A model generated the notes under the pieces. That model saw nothing but the letters and a program-made list of their open reading frames with translations. It was not told the origin of the DNA and searched no databases. This document shows positions 1-10,263 of a DNA stretch of 64,000 bases, one piece after another. Every line of letters begins with the position of its first letter. The stretch's first letter is position 1. This DNA comes from Thozetella sp. PMI_491 (lineage: Eukaryota > Ascomycota > Sordariomycetes > Chaetosphaeriales > Chaetosphaeriaceae): the NCBI GenBank assembly GCA_021432635.1, contig MU270033.1, positions 545,272 through 609,271 of the forward strand, read 5' to 3'. Made by a program: the position numbers and the translations under genes.

Positions 1-139
1 TGCGAGCCCGATGCAAGAGATATACCCAATAACCTGCTACACATCCTCTCGCCAAAGACTAAATTTGCAGTGCGAACATGATGATGCAAGAGACATACTC
101 TACCCAATAACCTGCCGTGGACAGATTGCCAATAATAGA
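1..139. repeat. Short imperfect direct repeat at the window edge
   Basis: A stretch of about 30 bases beginning GATGCAAGAGATATACCC near position 10 recurs, slightly expanded, near position 81; both copies end in CCCAATAACCTGC. No gene is seen. It lies just downstream of the amidohydrolase stop codon, so it may be 3' flank that was locally duplicated. Confidence 0.5.
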
Positions 140-1789
140 CTACAGGCTGTGACTTGACTTATCCGCCAATGAGAATACTTTTCGGCCCTGATACCATGTC
201 TCCACGACCTCGGCACTGAACAAAGTTGTCGGATCCCATTCCATCATCTCGACCACGCTAAGGTTGGCAGCAAGTCCTGGCCTTAGGCTGCCAACTACTC
301 CATCTGCGAAGCAACTATAGGCTACGCCCTCCGTTGCGGCATTGACGGCCGAAATAAGTTTCAGCGCGAATTCGGGAGCTGGCTGTGCAGGGTTATCTGG
401 CTGGAGGGCTGACCGTCTGGTTGTTGCTACGTATAAGTTCTGAAGCGGATACTTCGGAGCAGTCGGTGCGTCAGTGCCAATGGCAAGAGCGGCTCCAGAT
501 TCTTCGAACAACGCATACGGGAAAGCGCCCTCGTATCTCAGATGACCCAGCAGCTTAGGCCAGGCTGCATTGTTTGCCGGGTCGCTATGAACGGGCTGGA
601 TAGATGCAATGATCCCTAGCCGACCCAGTCGCTCTGCATCTCCAGGTGAGCATAGCTGGAGATGTTCGATGCGATGCCTCCCAGCCGGATTGCCTACTTG
701 CTCGAGGGCGTCGATTGAGTTCTTGATTGCTTGATCTCCAACTGCATGGATAGCAATCTGCAGGCCGGCAGAGTCTGCTCTCTGGAGGACTGGAACAAGC
801 CTATCAGTGGTCCAGGAAGGCTCGGCATTACTGTTGTCGTGCACATACGGCTCTCGGAGAGCTGCGCTGCAGGCATCAACAACTCCGTCGCCGATGATCT
901 TTATGCCCGTGATGTGAAGCTGTGGGCTAGTTCCAATGTTAAACTGTTCGTGTAGCTTAATCGCACGGTCAACCTGCTTCAAAGTCTCTTCCTCGGTAGC
1001 TTGAGGAAGTACCAACCAGTGGGCGGCAACCCATAGAGGAAGCGGGCCGTGCTTTTGCTCGTAGAGCTGGATGAGCTCCCATTGGCCTTCCCCCATGGCC
1101 ATCTCGACAACCCCCGTATATCCGGCCGAGATGTATGCATCAATGCTTGCCTTCAGGAAGCCCAGCTCTTCTTCCCGACTGTAAGTCTGGGCTAGGAAAC
1201 CCTGTGCGATACCAAAAGCGGCGGATTCCGACAGGAGGCCAGTAGGCATGCCGTGCCCATCGCGATAGATCTTGCCGCCTGGTGGATCTTCCAGATCTTT
1301 GACCCTCAATTCGTTGAGGGCTGTGGTATTGCACCAGGCAGTGTGTGTATCGATCGAAGTAATGTAGATCGGGCGAGGGTCCAAGTCGTCTAGTTGAATA
1401 GCAAAAGTTACGCCTTCTGTGGTAGCTTGCCGCCAACCCCCGCAGATGATGCGAGGCAGCGTGGGATTCAATCGTGCGTATTCGCGGATCTTCTGCCGAA
1501 TTTCTTCCAAGCTCCCGCATGAACTCAAGTCGACTTTGCTGAGATATTCTCCTGTCATGAGCAAATGCATGTGCCCGTCGATAAAACCAGGAAGAACAAC
1601 GCGGCCCTTCACGTCGAGAATCTCCGCACCAGCCTGTGTGGCTTGCTGCACAGCCGCATCTTCCACAGAACCGACGTGGGTGATTGTGCCGTATACGCCG
1701 TCCACAATGAGACAATCTGCGAACGTAGCGCCGGTCGCGGTGGTGGATTCCGAAAGGTAGAACCTCCCATTACGAAGAACGGTAGGCAT
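140..1789 (-). CDS. Amidohydrolase family 3 (YtcJ-like) metal-dependent hydrolase
   Basis: Intact single-exon gene of 549 codons. The reading frame stays open a little further 5', but only from a TTG, so I take the ATG at 1787-1789. It has the layout of the amidohydrolase-3 family (YtcJ-like, related to N-substituted formamide deformylases): an N-terminal beta-sandwich strand, then the metal ligand motif GHMHL near residue 90. A central IHAVGDQA motif, a following RIEH histidine motif and a late IGTDAPT aspartate motif complete the binuclear-type site. No signal peptide is seen, so it is probably cytosolic. The substrate cannot be read from sequence; amide or formamide hydrolysis is the family inference. 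It stands alone, more than 1.7 kb from the next gene. Confidence 0.9.
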   Translation of the reverse strand: MPTVLRNGRFYLSESTTATGATFADCLIVDGVYGTITHVGSVEDAAVQQATQAGAEILDVKGRVVLPGFIDGHMHLLMTGEYLSKVDLSSCGSLEEIRQKIREYARLNPTLPRIICGGWRQATTEGVTFAIQLDDLDPRPIYITSIDTHTAWCNTTALNELRVKDLEDPPGGKIYRDGHGMPTGLLSESAAFGIAQGFLAQTYSREEELGFLKASIDAYISAGYTGVVEMAMGEGQWELIQLYEQKHGPLPLWVAAHWLVLPQATEEETLKQVDRAIKLHEQFNIGTSPQLHITGIKIIGDGVVDACSAALREPYVHDNSNAEPSWTTDRLVPVLQRADSAGLQIAIHAVGDQAIKNSIDALEQVGNPAGRHRIEHLQLCSPGDAERLGRLGIIASIQPVHSDPANNAAWPKLLGHLRYEGAFPYALFEESGAALAIGTDAPTAPKYPLQNLYVATTRRSALQPDNPAQPAPEFALKLISAVNAATEGVAYSCFADGVVGSLRPGLAANLSVVEMMEWDPTTLFSAEVVETWYQGRKVFSLADKSSHSL

Positions 1790-3548
1790 GTCTAGGTGTA
1801 GTTGCACTATGTGCTCCAATCTTCTTTTCAATAAGTTGTCCTAAACGAGGCAATAGATTTTAAGGATGAAGGAAATCAACCATGAAAAGATGCGGTGATA
1901 GCGTTTGCGCGTGTCTAAACAGTGCTAGTCACAGGTACTGCACAGAGACAATGGAGTACGTGGCCGCAACTGACAGTTTTGCAGTCCAAAGGTTTATATA
2001 CAGTCCAAAATAACCTTCCGGTTATCTTGTTCTGCGGGCCATCCTTCTATATTATTCATCCCTATGTTTCTCTTTCTTGCATTCTGTTGTTGCACTGTTT
2101 TACATATTTCTCAGTCCAGCAACGAGATGATTCCGAATTCGGCAAACCGATGTTTGCTGACTCACGAAGCGGCGGAACTCTGTCCCGTCTTTCACATCCT
2201 ACGTCATGTTCCAAGAAAGAAGGTAGCGATGAGCTCTTCGCTACTGCCTTGAAGACTTCTTGGTCTTAGGCCTAACCTGGGTATCTTGGCTTATCCAGAG
2301 CTGGTGCCTACTAGATACCGTGGATACAGCTGTCCTAACGGTACCAAAAACCTGGCCCACGTAGTCTCTTATCGATTCAAACCTAATGAGTGAAAGTATG
2401 GCAATAGGTGGACGCATACGGAGCCCGTATATTACCTCAAGAGCCTATTCTCGACAGTAGTAAGAAAATTGGGTTGCAACACTAGTCCCGCACCGTGCAC
2501 TCGCAGACACAGTATGAGTATGCTCCAACCCATTTGCACTGCTGCTATTAGCTTTTGCTCGGTAGTGTAACCCAGAAACATTAACGTACGTAGGAGTTCG
2601 AACAATCCCAATGACGTGGTCCGCATTGATTCTGCTGGCAGCAATATGGCTCGCAGGCTGTCCTTCCATGTCAGACACCCCGGATAGAAGCTGCCAGTCC
2701 AGTTATAACAATTAGAGGGATTTATGTCTGCCGCTTACGAATGCAATCTCTTTTCTAAGTTCCGTGGTATTAGTGTGACGGAAATAGGTTCGAATTAGAG
2801 TTAGAGCACAAACCTCTAAACCGCCAAGTTCGAGCCCGTTTGGAGAACTAGGCATAGCCATTGCCATGCCACTAAGGAGCAATCCTGCCCACGAAAACTT
2901 CATTTTGAAACGCGACGCGATATATTTGATAGTTGAAGCTGCTTGCTGTAACCAGGATTGTTTGCTTTCACCGGAACGAGATATCGGAGCTCTCGACAAC
3001 TTAAATACATGGGTGGGTTCGAGCCATGGTGCGGGGTTAGCCTTGGAGCAGTTTATCGGGCTTGTATGACTCCGTCGCTTTCCTACTGCTATTCATGCCT
3101 GCCTTTCTGAAGTTTCATTCTCGGTCCCTTCTGTAGGGAGACTTTGGATTGGCCAACTCTAAAGCAGCTGTCAGCGCGGCCCTTCTCCAGGCCTTAGCGC
3201 TACGACTCTGGGGGTCAGCCCAAAGCGGATGGATCAAAATCAGCCCGGCTTCAACTCTGAGAACGTTACCGAGCCAATCGCGTCCGACCGTATCGGAGTA
3301 CTTATGTATCTTCTGAAATTAGAAAAGCCGAGCGGATCGATCAAGGGAAAGGCGGAGGTCTGTGCCGGATGGGCAAGATTGAAAAGCATATAACTTCTCG
3401 TCCTCAAACACCGGAGACAGAGGAGATGACATGAGAATGCCACGGGGGCTGAGTATACGAACCGATACACAACGTACCCAACTACCCGCATTCAGATACT
3501 ATGTAAAATTATAATATATATTTGAATCCTAAGGGGTCAATACATGTA
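1790..3548. other. Intergenic, no supported gene
   Basis: About 1.76 kb. The longest open frame (115 codons on + from 1922) has no recognisable domain and no signal peptide, and its composition looks random. GGTTCGA-like tRNA fragments near 2789 and 3019 do not fold into a cloverleaf with plausible acceptor stems. I see nothing else. Confidence 0.5.
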
Positions 3549-5002
3549 CTAGAATAGTAGAGCCAATGCCATAAAAAAGAGAGCAGTGAGCCCAGGTAGA
3601 GGTGATTGTTGCAACGCAGCAGCCGAAACCTTGACTTTCGGGTTTCCAGGCCCAGTACCATTGCCATTGCCGGCTCCAGAGCCACAGCCAAAGCCGGAGC
3701 CACATCCAGAGCCCATCTTGCCGCCAGCGCTCCCACCGGGTGGAGAGTTATACGGACCTGGCCCGGGAGGGAGGACTATACCGGAGAGATTGGGAGGACC
3801 TCCCGCGCCCGTGTCTCCCACTACAACAATCTTGGGCGTCCACGCGGGCAAAGCTTCTGTGCACGTTGTGAGTTGTCCGTTCTTTGTAGTCGTATATGTC
3901 GTGCATAGCCCTGGTGGTACAATGACGGTGGCCGTTACGAGAGGGCAAGTTGTGGTCACTACTGGGCATGGAGTAACTACCGGAGCACCTCCTCCGCTGA
4001 GAATGGTCGACCAGGATATGGTGGTGATGGTGTTTGTGAGAGGGCATGTAACCACAGTCTGAAGGCCGCCCCCCATGCCCGGCGGACCCCACGGACCGCC
4101 CCAGGGACCACCCATGCCGGGACCGCCACCGCCTGGGGGGCTCGGCGTGGTTGTCGGATTGGGCACCGAAGTAGGAACGGCAGCATCATCGATGCAGCCC
4201 ACACAAGAGCCGGGCGTATATCCCGGGACAGGCACGGTCGTGTGTGTCAAAGGGCAAGTGGCACACAATTTGAAGTCGAAAATGGGGGTTGGGTCCGGAG
4301 TTGCTCCAGAGGTTGATGTCTACAACGCGATGAGAGGTCAGCCTGAAACAGTTCTAGCATCCGGCCACAGGAATCTCCTTACCGTGAAGACCGTCATCAT
4401 GTCGCCAGGTGCCGGCGTACCAACAACACATTCATAGCATGGCTGTCCGAAAGCCGGCGGGTCAAGGATCGGCCGGTGGAAGGTCCCGAGTACTATCCCG
4501 CCTGCTTGTCCCACGGTCATGTCAGCAAGGGTTGAATATTATATGCCGATACATGCAGTGTCTGAACCAACCTTGTCGCCTAGCAAGTCGTTTAACCGCC
4601 CCTCCTGTGGCAGCGGGTCCGCTGACCTGAGTAATAATCTCTGTTCCGAGTGTACTCGCCTCTACTAATGCCTGTGCGGCGTTAGCGATCGTCAAGAAAG
4701 CAGACTTCCTCGTGACATGATCGACTTACGCTTGCAGAGACTGATGCTGGAGATGATAGGGCCAGCTGCGATGTTGTGGTGCTATTCAATCGCCTAGAGG
4801 TATGGGTTATGGCGTACGTATAAGTGATGGTAATCGGCGAAAATGAGCTGGTTGGCGGCCAGGGAGGGCTTGGCGGGCCTGACTGCCCCGGGGGAGGAGT
4901 CGGCATCAGCGTGGAAGGGCTGCTACCACTCTCTGGGGCTGAGGATTGTGCTAGTATGCCGGGCAGCGCTGCCGCCACGACCGCAAGGGATTTCATGACC
5001 AT
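3549..5002 (-). CDS. Secreted, GPI-anchored Ser/Thr/Pro/Gly-rich cell-wall protein
   Basis: Four exons spliced by eye: 5002-4730, 4671-4572, 4501-4383 and 4319-3549, giving about 420 residues with all phases matching. The start is ATG 5002 or the in-frame ATG at 4996. The protein opens with a signal peptide (MKSLAVVAAALPGILAQ), then a Pro/Ser-rich stretch. The last exon holds repeated Cys units of the form TCPLT or TCPLV followed by Thr/Val-rich strands, and a Gly/Pro-rich spacer. It ends in a hydrophobic tail (LTALFFMALALLF) typical of a GPI-attachment signal. A 55-nt intron appears to lie in the 5' UTR (5006-5060). The likely place is the wall or outer membrane face, as a structural or adhesin-like protein. 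No enzyme domain is visible. Confidence 0.8.
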
Positions 5003-5060
5003 GGTCTAGAAAATGAGTAGATGCCTAAGGTGCTGATCTCCGTTTAGCGAACCGACTCAC

Positions 5061-6144
5061 TTGTCACACACGGTTCTCCACGACGAAAATTGGATTCGAT
5101 TAGTCGCGTTTGAGCCGTACTTATACAGGAAATCTGTAGTGATTTAGAGTTGTTTTCCGAGTTACATTATGAAGCTGCATTGTGAAATCTGCACGCGCTG
5201 GAATGCGCTCGCATTACCCATAACGGCGTTTCTTCGCTGAAGTAGGAACCGAAGAGCCCTCTGCCTTCGCGCATGCCAGTCGCGGTCGCATGCCAAGATC
5301 ATGTCGGCTAAGCATTGTCTCAATGTCAGTGCTGCCATAAATAGGCTCGTTCAGGCATTCAGTATGAGGACGTTAACCCCGTTTTGCCAAGCAATTGACA
5401 CCCTTGATGTTGAGAACGCTTCGGAGCAGAGGCCACTCAGTGAGGGCCAAGTCTGAAGCGCGCAGACGATTCCATTCTTCACTTCCGTTGCGCATGGCGC
5501 GTCAAACCTCCAGGCACATATGTGGATAGCAGAATCAAGGACCTTCACACGGTGTACGCTTTTAGTGCCATAACTAAAGTGACGTTGAATACCCATCAGC
5601 CTCGACGACAGAGGCTTGTGGAGAAGGGCAGCCAGATGCCCAGCTGATACGCTTTGGTTACCTTAGTCTTTCCGGCAAGCATGGGTATGGAGAACTACCA
5701 CACTCACCTTGTCTGCGCCGGAGCTGTGCTGCTAGTTACAGCTTTTGCCCGGGATTTCAGTCACGTGTGCAGGCTTCGATGAAGACGCACCTGCTGCCCG
5801 CGTTCCATTCCAGACTGTCTCTCAGGGGTATGTAGGTCTTCATCTCTCACAATAACGTATGATTTTCCAAATTCAAGAACACGCTATGTAGTGATCAAAG
5901 GGATTGTTAATACAACAAATCCGACAGCGCGTATCCACAAAATGTCAGGCAGGGAGTGATCCTGGAGGGGCATCCGAGCAATCATATATTTATTGCCGGG
6001 CCGCGCACGCTACGATCGTACAGTCCCCTCCAAAGGCTGTTGGATAATCATATGATGCTTCCCTACTCTACTTTACGGAATGCACAGCAGCTGAGGATGA
6101 CGGCTCATGTTCTTAGTCAGAGATATGCTACCTTGATTATAGTA
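5061..6144. other. Intergenic, promoter side of the wall-protein gene
   Basis: Roughly 1.1 kb between the 5' end of the wall-protein gene and the 3' end of the MFS gene. Open frames here are short and unremarkable, and I see no repeats or RNA genes. Confidence 0.4.
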
Positions 6145-7992
6145 TTATCTAGTTACTTTGTTCGTCTGTTTTTCTAATGTGCGAATGAGCTTGCTTTTTT
6201 GCCGGATATTTCTCCCCCACTTGTAAAATATGAATGGCACTGGCATCAGTACCACCTCGGCTACGCCCAAGGCAATGCCGGCTCCACGGGTCGTCAGGGC
6301 ATAGTACATGCTCTTGCCGACCAAGACCAACACGGCGCCGAAGATAGATCTGAAGACCAGGTTGCCTGCAGATGCAGACGTGGCGTATATGCCAAAGACG
6401 TTCGAGATGTAGTTTGTGCCGTAGATGAAGACAAGGCCGAAGCCATAGCCGAACGGTACACCGGAGAGCACACTCCAGATGAAAGGAATTTCCACTGGAA
6501 GAGAAGTAAGGGCGAACATTAGCTGTCCCAAAGGTTCCAGCACGGCACCGATGCAGATGAGAAGAACCGTAGCCTCTGGCTGTGGTCGGTTCGTCTCTGG
6601 GTCAATTGGGTGTGAGTTCACCAACCGGCGCAAAAGGGGCTCTGTGGCTAGTACCAATGCAATGCCGACAAACACGCCAGTAAAAGCCAGCCCCGAGATG
6701 GCGACGGAGAATCCGCGCTCATCTTGGTAGACGATCGGAAAAGCAACATATGATAGCTGTACAATGGCGTAGATGATAGAAATGTAAACATTCCAAAAGA
6801 GGAGCACCGGCTCCGTGAAAGATAGAATAAAGGGCCGCGACACAGCCGTGCGAATTCGATGTACCAGGGGCACCGTGTCGTCGAAGTCGGACCAGTAGCG
6901 GGGGTCCTCTTCTGTCTGACGCCGCTCGGCCGCCATCCGCCTAAGAAGTGTAGGACGGTAAGTTTCGGGGACCGTCATGATGAACAGAGCGCCGATGGCT
7001 GTCGTGATGAGCGACATCCAGTTCAGCGAGCGCCAGCCCCAGGCCTCGACGAGGAATCCGCCCTGTGTGACCGCTACGTCAGCATTCCGTATCATCAATT
7101 GAGCATTGGCTGGTACTCACCACGAGTGGACCCAGGACAGGGCCGTTCAGGGGACCGAAAGAAAAGACGGAAATAGCCAATGGAAGGTAATGCGGATCCG
7201 TTATGTCCACGATGGAACCGCCGCCGTTAGAGAGCATGACACTGCCGGCAACCGCTCTACACCATTAGGTTAGAAGATGTACTGACGCTAAGGAGAGATT
7301 GGTGACACTCACCCGAGAAAACGAGCCACTAGGACTGCAGTAAAACTATTCGCCAATGCAGCGATAGGAATGAGAGCAAGAAAAACGCTGAGACCAGCAA
7401 TGTACATCGGCCGCCGGCCGAAGGTCTCGCTCAGCGGCGCCATGATGAGAGCCCCCAGAGCCAGGCCGACGAGGTATAAAGAGATGCCTAGAAGAGGCGT
7501 TGAGGTGTCTATGACCTGCAGCTCGGCGGACATCTGGGTGATGCCGCTGGAATATGCCGTCGAGTAGATGCCAGTGGCCAGTGTGGTGTATGCGAAGATA
7601 GCTGTGACCAAGATGCGATACTTCAGGGACCAGTTCTTGGGATCGGCCGGGTCCCCTGGATAGAAGTCGACCCGGAAGGCCTTGAGAGCTGTCTTTTCAT
7701 CACCGTCGTTATCCTCATCATGGTCATCGGTATCATCCTCGTCCACCAAGTCCCGGATGTCGAAGTCAAAGTCGGGAACGTTGAAGGACCACCGGGGCGG
7801 AAGCACTGTCCTCTCGTTGAATATGCTCTCGATCTCTTGGCTAGCAACGGGGTAGAAGGAAAGTCGGCTCAGCCTAGGAAGGCGAGAAGCTCGCAGCCCG
7901 GGGTGGAAGCCTGAGCGACGGTATGCCCAGGAGCTTCTCGGCTTCAGAAAGGAATTTCTCGCTGGCGGCGGTGGCTCTAGGAAGTTGACCAT
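6145..7992 (-). CDS. MFS multidrug-type transporter (DHA1-like)
   Basis: Three exons: 7992-7313, 7256-7121 and 7062-6145, giving 577 residues with phases consistent. A cytosolic N-terminus with an acidic run (DEDDTDDHDEDNDGDE) precedes the fungal DHA1 signature DPADPKNWSLKYR. About twelve membrane segments follow; motif A reads PLSETFGRRPMY near residue 195. The motif-C-like GPLNGPVLGPLVGG is built from two exons. The half-way loop contains the typical LLRRMAAERRQTEEDPRYWS region. The family exports drugs and metabolites across the plasma membrane. It lies about 1.5 kb from the sugar-lactone genes and could export their product, but that is only positional inference. Confidence 0.9.
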
Positions 7993-9441
7993 CTTGGCTC
8001 TCTAGGACGGGCGTGGCCGAAAGGATAGCAAAGATGGCTTCCGGGTTACAGCACCACCAGTGACGCACCGAGTAGCAAGAGGTGAAAAGAGAGGAACGCA
8101 GCGCAAAGGAGCGTAGTCTTTAGGAGGTAGGCGGCGACGCTAATACCCCTGGCCCCTCCCTCTTAGTGATCCCGGAACTCTACAGCGAGGGACCATGATG
8201 TCTCGAGCTCGCTAGCTGTTGCGTAATCGTACCCCGTACTAATTCCCAACGCCTGCCAAGTACGCGGTAGCAGCAAGAGCGGAGCCTGGAGCCCCCTCGC
8301 CCACCATGTAGACCCGATAAGACAGCGCCTTCGATGAGCCATGCCATGGCCAGGGCTCTCAGCCTTTGGAGACTCGCTGGCGCCTAGGTGGGCCCGTTGG
8401 CTGAGGGGCGGGCTTACGGCCGATAAGAGGGGCAAACAAACATGTCGTTGCAGGGGGCTTCCTCGAAGACTCTGTGGAAACACCGTGGAAGACATCGCTG
8501 GAAACCACGGGTACGACTGCTAGATTGGTGGTAGCGGGTCCCGCATCTATTCTTGCCCTAGTGGCTGTTCGCACCTGCGTGGCCAAAGCCCTCGAATAGA
8601 TTAATGCGACCCTGGACGCCCATCACTGAGGTAGTATCGAAGTGCCGCCGGGCGGGTCTCGCTAGGCGCCGGGGACTAGGAGAAATCATCTCCTGTTTCA
8701 CGCAGGCACGGATCAGATTCTGCTCCTAGTCACGTCAGTTTCCCCGCTTGTGTCCTTGGCAGGCACCAGGTGGATCGCCCACGGGGCCGGGCTCCCTGTT
8801 GCATCTCCCGGCGTCGCATAGGATCCCATTTGATGGCTGCCCATCGACAGCAAGCCGGCGAGTCATGGGATGTGGGGGTTCTGTGAGTGATGGCTACCTA
8901 TCGCCAAGGAAGCTTGACTACCCCCCTGCGCGTTGAAGCGTCCGCGATAAATCACCCCAGCTTCATCTTCGAAGGGATGCCATGTCGTGACGCCCTAGCC
9001 TGTTTCATTTCACACTTGCTGGGCCAAGGAAACACGCAACTCTAAGAGATGAACGGCAATGCACACCTAGTAATGGCGTGTAAGTGAACTACATGGGCTA
9101 ATTTGTACTTGTGCTTGATCGCCAGCCGCCCGAACGCCCGCTACTATCAGCGTGATGCAGGATGGGATAAAAAAGAGCAGATGTTGTTTATCCCAGCTTG
9201 TACAGCGTAAATGGCCTATGATAGAAGCGGTCTTGGTATCTGTGTGTATTCTCATAAATCGCCAGGAGTATTATGATTTGTGTCGCCTGGCTATCGATCA
9301 TCGCTATGAATCCAATGTGTTCCGGCCCTAATGAGTAGAGAGGCAAGCCTCTGTCTCGAAGTCTATCACGAAGTCTATAGTTTCGTTCCGATCCCCAACG
9401 CCTACAACGCACGCACCCATTACCAACTCCTCCTTCCATGA
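7993..9441. other. Intergenic
   Basis: About 1.45 kb holding the MFS promoter and the 3' flank of the SIS gene. Open frames up to 110 codons have no recognisable features. Confidence 0.4.
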
Positions 9442-10263
9442 CTATTTGGCTTTCTGGTAGGCCTGTCCGATTGCGCCGCCGGGGTGGTTCTTGCCAAAGA
9501 CGCCAGCCACAGAGGCGTACATCTCCTTAGAGGCGACGTATGCGAGGGCGTCGCCCATCGCAATAGCCATGGTAGTAGAGGTAGTCGGCGCGGAAACGCC
9601 AAAGGTGCTGGTCTCGGATTCAGGAATGGGAGCGGGAAGCAGGATGAGATCCGGCCGCAGCTTTGCCAGCTGGCAGGTGTCTGTGGTCATGGGGGAGGTC
9701 AGGACGACCAAGGGACACTTGGCGCTGAGATGGGGCATCAGGAGCATCAGCTCAGGCGTCTTTCCGGAAAATGTGATCATGATGATTGTGTCCTTGTCGC
9801 CCACGATGCCGAGATCGCCGTGGAGGGCTTCGGTGGGGTGCAGGAACACCGCCGGTATGCCCAGGCTAGTGAAGGTTGCGGTAAGCTTCTTGGCGATCCA
9901 GCCGGACTTGCCGACGCCGACGAAGACGACCTTCCCCTCGTGGTTGCGGTGGCGGGTGATGGCCTCCACTGTCTGGAAGAAGCCATCCCTGCAGGTGCGA
10001 TCGGAGGAATAGAGCTGGGTGAGAGCCTGCAGCGCATTTGCCTCAGTACGGAGGACGTGAATAGCAGCGCCCAAGCGGTCTTCGTAGGCGGAGGAGCCAC
10101 GCCCAGAGCTCTCATCTGCCCTGAGAGACATCCGTGCCAAGGGCGAACGGAGAGCTGGCGACTTTTGCGAGCGGCTCTCATACGACTGAGCAGCCTTGAC
10201 GTTAAGCTCCATGGGGCCGTGGCTGCGAAGGCCAGCAGCGTATCCAGAGCGAGGAGGAACCAT
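9442..10263 (-). CDS. SIS-domain sugar-phosphate isomerase, KpsF/GutQ (arabinose-5-phosphate isomerase) type
   Basis: Intact single-exon gene, 273 residues, ATG at 10263. After a basic, Ser-rich N-terminus of about 60 residues comes a SIS domain. It has the KpsF/KdsD hallmarks in order: VGVGKSGWIAKKL, HPTEALHGDLG, the phosphate loop TFSGKTPE and a terminal NHPGGAIG (bacterial HPGGALG). There is no CBS pair after it, so it is the short form. The bacterial family interconverts D-ribulose-5-phosphate and D-arabinose-5-phosphate. Fungi do not make Kdo, so arabinose-5-phosphate would need another use. The neighbouring ARA2-type and ALO-type genes supply one: D-arabinose and erythroascorbate synthesis. 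Family assignment is firm; exact substrate is inferred. Confidence 0.88.
   Translation of the reverse strand: MVPPRSGYAAGLRSHGPMELNVKAAQSYESRSQKSPALRSPLARMSLRADESSGRGSSAYEDRLGAAIHVLRTEANALQALTQLYSSDRTCRDGFFQTVEAITRHRNHEGKVVFVGVGKSGWIAKKLTATFTSLGIPAVFLHPTEALHGDLGIVGDKDTIIMITFSGKTPELMLLMPHLSAKCPLVVLTSPMTTDTCQLAKLRPDLILLPAPIPESETSTFGVSAPTTSTTMAIAMGDALAYVASKEMYASVAGVFGKNHPGGAIGQAYQKAK

Noticed and set aside
1922-2269. 115-codon open frame on + in the first large gap
   Set aside because: No domain, signal peptide, intron pattern or plausible composition; taken as a chance frame.
2780-3040. GGTTCGA-like T-loop fragments suggesting a tRNA
   Set aside because: No matching acceptor stem or anticodon arm at proper spacing on either strand.
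3586-4062. Long Pro-rich open frame opposite the wall-protein gene
   Set aside because: It is the antisense shadow of the Gly/Pro-rich exon, whose GC-rich repeats suppress stops on both strands.
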